Source: Bacteroidales bacterium
GTDB taxonomy: Bacteria; Bacteroidota; Bacteroidia; Bacteroidales; P3
NCBI GenBank assembly: GCA_017451385.1
Contig: JAFSPS010000008.1
Location: 1-64,000, forward strand
DNA length: 64,000 bases
Reading direction: 5' to 3'
Positions 61,544 through 64,000 of the stretch are shown one piece after another. Made by a program: the position numbers and the translations under genes. Positions within the stretch are counted from its first letter, which is position 1. The number at the start of each line of letters is the position of its first letter. The notes under the pieces are model-generated. The model saw only the letters and a program-made list of their open reading frames with translations, did no database searches and was not told the DNA's origin.

Positions 61544-62476
61544 ATGGCAACCCGTCCACGACGCACTAAAAAAACACTGCCAAAGACGTTGTTTGGGGTG
61601 GAAGTTCCTACAGTCAACTACCATTTGAAAGAAATCTATAATAGTGGAGAACTGACAGAAGATGCAACTATTAGAAAAATTCGAATAGTTCAACAGGAAG
61701 GCAAACGAAACGTGGAGCGCGAACTTGACTTCTATCATCTGAAGGCCATTTTGGCTGTAGGCTATCGGGTAAACAGCAACGAGGCAACGGCATTCCGTCG
61801 ATGGGCGACGAATACGCTTGACGAGTTTGTCACAAAAGGATATGTGCTTGACAAAGAGCGACTGAAAAATGGAGCGCAGTTTGGAAAGGACTACTTTAAA
61901 GACCTTTTAGAGCAGATTCGAGAAATTCGTGCGAGTGAGCGCCGCTTCTATCAGAAGATTACTGACATCTATGCCCTCTCTACCGACTATGACAAGGATG
62001 CCCCACAGACACGCGAGTTCTTTGCTACGGTACAGAACAAACTGCACTGGGCTATATCAGGAAAGACTGCCGCAGAGATTATCTACTATACGGCTGATGC
62101 GACACAGCCGCACATGGGATTGACGACGTGGAAGCATGCGCCAGAAGGAAAGATTTTGAAATCGGACGTGACCGTGGCTAAAAACTATCTGTCAGAAAAT
62201 AATATCAAGGCACTTGACCGCATCGTATCCGCCTATCTGGATTTGGCAGAAGACCGTGCAGAACAGGAACTGCCAACGACGATGGCGCAGTGGGCACGTA
62301 TTCTTGACAACTTCCTGACCGTGGCCGAGCGTCCCTTGCTGATGGATGCAGGCACCATCTCGGCATTGGAGGCCAAGATAAAGGCAGAAAGCGAGTATGA
62401 AGTGTTTCGTAAAATCCAAGACCAACAATATGTGTCTGACTTTGACAGGGAAGTGAAGCGATTAAAGGGAGAATAG
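61544..62476 (+). CDS. RhuM-family protein lacking its N-terminal domain start
   Basis: The 310-residue protein matches the RhuM (virulence-associated) family from about residue 16: LFGVEVPTVNYHLKEIYNSGEL, VGYRVNSNEATAFRRWATNTLDEFVTKGYVLD, DLLEQIREIRASERRFYQKITDIYALSTDYD, FFATVQNKLHWAISGKTAAEIIYYTADATQPHMGL and VAKNYLSENNIKALDRIVSAYLDLAE. Typical members start with some 35-40 further residues containing a WLTQxxMAELF segment; here only a basic MATRPRRTKKTLPKT precedes the LF. The N-terminus is therefore truncated or rearranged. RhuM proteins have a Fic/Bro-N-like DNA-binding flavour and travel in accessory DNA, but their function is unknown. Confidence 0.8.
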   Translation: MATRPRRTKKTLPKTLFGVEVPTVNYHLKEIYNSGELTEDATIRKIRIVQQEGKRNVERELDFYHLKAILAVGYRVNSNEATAFRRWATNTLDEFVTKGYVLDKERLKNGAQFGKDYFKDLLEQIREIRASERRFYQKITDIYALSTDYDKDAPQTREFFATVQNKLHWAISGKTAAEIIYYTADATQPHMGLTTWKHAPEGKILKSDVTVAKNYLSENNIKALDRIVSAYLDLAEDRAEQELPTTMAQWARILDNFLTVAERPLLMDAGTISALEAKIKAESEYEVFRKIQDQQYVSDFDREVKRLKGE

Positions 62477-62477
62477 C

Positions 62478-62710
62478 GAAGTGGAACTATTGCAATACAA
62501 TTATCATGATGCCTACACCATCCAAGTCAGTAGCACGGATATCGGGTTGTCGTGGCAAAAGTTCAAGGTGAGAGCCAAGCGACTTCCAGCAGAGCGGTAT
62601 TGCAATTAGGTGATGGCGAGTGGCGGAACGCTGATGATGCTCAGAGTCTATTCTGTTATAGGTCTTGCACTGAGAAACAAATAGATGCATTTCAAAAAGA
62701 TGCTATTTAG
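62478..62710 (+). pseudogene. Remnant coding stretch behind the RhuM-like gene
   Basis: Two frames carry protein-like text: EVELLQYNYHDAYTIQVSS in one and LGDGEWRNADDAQSLFCYR then SCTEKQIDAFQKDAI and a stop at about 62708-62710 in another. No start codon or full frame joins them. It looks like the decayed end of a small gene; I do not recognise the family. Confidence 0.35.
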
Positions 62711-62778
62711 TCATCCCATGAAGAGCGTCAATATTTTGTTTTTCGACAGAGAAATGGTGACTTATATCAATTAGATAT

Positions 62779-62860
62779 GCAACCTCTACGAGGTTGAGAG
62801 ATTTGAAAATCAAATAGTTTATATTGATAGGTAACTCCTACGGTGTTATTTATAGAAGTC
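62779..62860 (+). repeat. Two-hairpin intergenic element, copy C
   Basis: GCAACCTC-TAC-GAGGTTGA (62779-62797) and GTAACTCC-TAC-GGTGTTA (62831-62848), then TTTATAGA. The order, the spacer GATTTGAAAATC and the TATAGA end match copy B at 43945-44048; copy A at 42485-42552 is the same on the other strand. Confidence 0.6.
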
Positions 62861-62926
62861 CATATATGCCACAAAAGGATGATGTTTTGTGGCTGATGGG
62901 ATGAGAGTCTGAGATTGCTGGGGAGC

Positions 62927-63244
62927 CTATTCGGTTGGGGTGTTGTTGAGGGACTGTTGGAGGGATAGGAGTTGATGGCGGGCGTCGAGGAGTTTCTGGA
63001 TGGCGAGGTCGGTGTTGTCGGACAGGCGTAGTTGCTCGCGTGCACCGTCGAGGGTGTAGCCACATTCTTTGGTGAGATGGTAGATGCGTCGCAGCAGAGC
63101 GATGTCTTTCTCGGTGTAGGAGCGTGTGCCTTTGGTGGTTTTATGCGGTTTTAGTTGCGGAAACTCGCTTTCCCAATAGCGCAACAGCGATGTGTTTACA
63201 TTGAACATTTCGGCTACTTCGCCGATGGTGTAGAAGAGTTTCAT
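62927..63244 (-). CDS. MerR-family transcription regulator
   Basis: The 105-residue protein starts KLFYTIGEVAEMFNVNTSLLRYWESEFPQLKP, a MerR winged helix with the recognition pattern SLLRYWE, and RSYTEKDIALLRRIYHLTKE, followed by a coiled-coil helix (LLDARHQLLSLQQSLNN). It has no C-terminal effector domain or cysteine metal site. This short MerR form is widespread in Bacteroidota. It is on the same strand as the LptD-like gene, 78 bases downstream, and they may be cotranscribed. Confidence 0.9.
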   Translation of the reverse strand: MKLFYTIGEVAEMFNVNTSLLRYWESEFPQLKPHKTTKGTRSYTEKDIALLRRIYHLTKECGYTLDGAREQLRLSDNTDLAIQKLLDARHQLLSLQQSLNNTPTE

Positions 63245-63322
63245 GTTTTTTTTGTTTTGATTATGGTTAGCTCGTTTTATGTGGGCTGGTGGATGTGTGT
63301 GTGGTGTGTCTGGTTGGCGATG

Positions 63323-64000
63323 TCAGTAGCTGTAGTAGCCTTGGTTGTCGAGGTAGGAGCGTCGTTTCTCGTATTTGAGGTCGCGCATGGAGGGTGCTTT
63401 GATGTTGATGATGAAGTTCCAGCTCTTGTAGTAGCCGAAGGGTACCCAGTTGAGGCGCATCTCCCAGCAGTGTAGGTCGCGGTAGATGTCGATGGAGGTG
63501 TAGGAGAGTCCTTTGTTGACGAAGTCGTAGCCTGTGGAGATGGCCATGCGCCATTTGTCGGTGAGGGTGCAGTTGGCAGAGATGCTGAGTGTTTGGGTTA
63601 TGTTGGTCTGATAGTTGAGTTGTGCTGCCACATAGCTGTTGACGTAGGTTATGGAGTAGTTGAGGGACACGTTCCACGGGACGCTGAAATCGACGTAGGA
63701 GCCCATCATGAGTGCGGGGTTGTAGTTGTAGGGAGTCTGCAGGACGGGGTATTGCATCTGTCCTTTGTTTTCTTTTGGTGCTTCTTTTCGGAAGGTGTTG
63801 TTGTTGAAGGAGTATGACAGTTGTGCGCTGACGTTGCTGTTCTGGCGGTGGAAGAGGTGTTTGTTTTCCGACCATACGAAGCGGTTGAATTTGCGGCCTT
63901 TTTCGTCGATGACGTAGGGGGAGAATGTGGCGCTGTAGTTGAGTACGAGGCCTTTGAAGAGGGTGGTGCGTGCAGAGATGGCGAGGTCGCTCCAGTTGAG
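63323..64000 (-). CDS. C-terminal part of an LptD-like outer-membrane protein
   Basis: The frame is open to the last base of the window, so only the last 225 residues of a larger protein are seen. They consist of alternating strands (FKGLVLNYSATFSPYV, WNVSLNYSITYVNSYVAAQLNY, WRMAISTGYDFVNKGLSYTSIDIY) typical of an outer-membrane beta-barrel. The end DLHCWEMRLNWVPFGYYKSWNFIINIK and LKYEKRRSYLDN match the C-terminal region of Bacteroidota LptD-type LPS assembly proteins as I recall them. The N-terminal part lies outside the window. Confidence 0.75.
   Translation of the reverse strand, partial: LNWSDLAISARTTLFKGLVLNYSATFSPYVIDEKGRKFNRFVWSENKHLFHRQNSNVSAQLSYSFNNNTFRKEAPKENKGQMQYPVLQTPYNYNPALMMGSYVDFSVPWNVSLNYSITYVNSYVAAQLNYQTNITQTLSISANCTLTDKWRMAISTGYDFVNKGLSYTSIDIYRDLHCWEMRLNWVPFGYYKSWNFIINIKAPSMRDLKYEKRRSYLDNQGYYSY

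Overview
The window looks like a chromosomal contig from a Bacteroidales-type bacterium (phylum Bacteroidota), probably an uncultured host-associated lineage; no genus can be fixed from the sequence. The evidence is a zinc-free L36, promoters of the TAnnTTTG type with little Shine-Dalgarno use, a str-S10-spc-alpha superoperon without tuf, two secreted proteins with type IX sorting tails, DUF4292 and NamZ-type proteins, and an EF-G2 paralogue.

Region 1 (1-1610) is accessory DNA: the 3' end of an unidentified gene, a Vsr-type mismatch endonuclease carrying an in-frame repeat-like insertion, a frameshifted remnant of an ATP-binding/winged-helix protein, an array of GCGAAC motifs, a bidirectional terminator and the 3' half of a tRNA-Met. 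This reads as the eroded edge of an integrated island lying directly upstream of the ribosomal operon, where rpoB/rpoC might be expected.

Region 2 (1770-21100) is a 19-kb ribosomal protein superoperon: rpsL-rpsG-fusA-rpsJ-rplC-D-W-B-rpsS-rplV-rpsC-rplP-rpmC-rpsQ-rplN-X-E-rpsN-rpsH-rplF-R-rpsE-rpmD-rplO-secY-map-infA-rpmJ-rpsM-K-D-rpoA-rplQ. It is driven by a clear promoter at 1770-1798 and closed by a strong terminator at 21074-21100. Several internal junctions hold unrelated strong hairpins.

Region 3 (21.1-44.2 kb) is mixed chromosomal DNA: an exported glutamine-amidotransferase-like hydrolase, a TauE-type exporter, a two-gene FecCD/FecE importer, a THUMP-like methyltransferase, a sugar nucleotidyltransferase, tadA, a GxxExxY nuclease-like gene broken by one TGA and bordered by AT-rich repeats, a secreted/TPR/DUF4292 cluster, a 929-residue T9SS cargo protein, mnmA, prfA, an SLC13 transporter, a cytidylate-kinase-like protein, a CatA-like acetyltransferase and a membrane acyltransferase.

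Region 4 (44.2-64 kb) is mostly on the minus strand: a GTPase-motif-deficient EF-G paralogue, a GT-C type membrane protein, dapB, a YhcC-like radical SAM protein, NamZ, dut, clpP, trmD, a LysM/M23 endopeptidase, a second T9SS cargo protein, an iron-dependent alcohol dehydrogenase, a Cys-rich membrane peptide, an exported flavodoxin, a polysaccharide flippase, an HtrA protease, a truncated RhuM-like gene, a MerR regulator and the C-terminal end of an LptD-like protein. Three short palindromic elements and an AT-rich repeat family are scattered through the non-coding DNA of regions 3 and 4.
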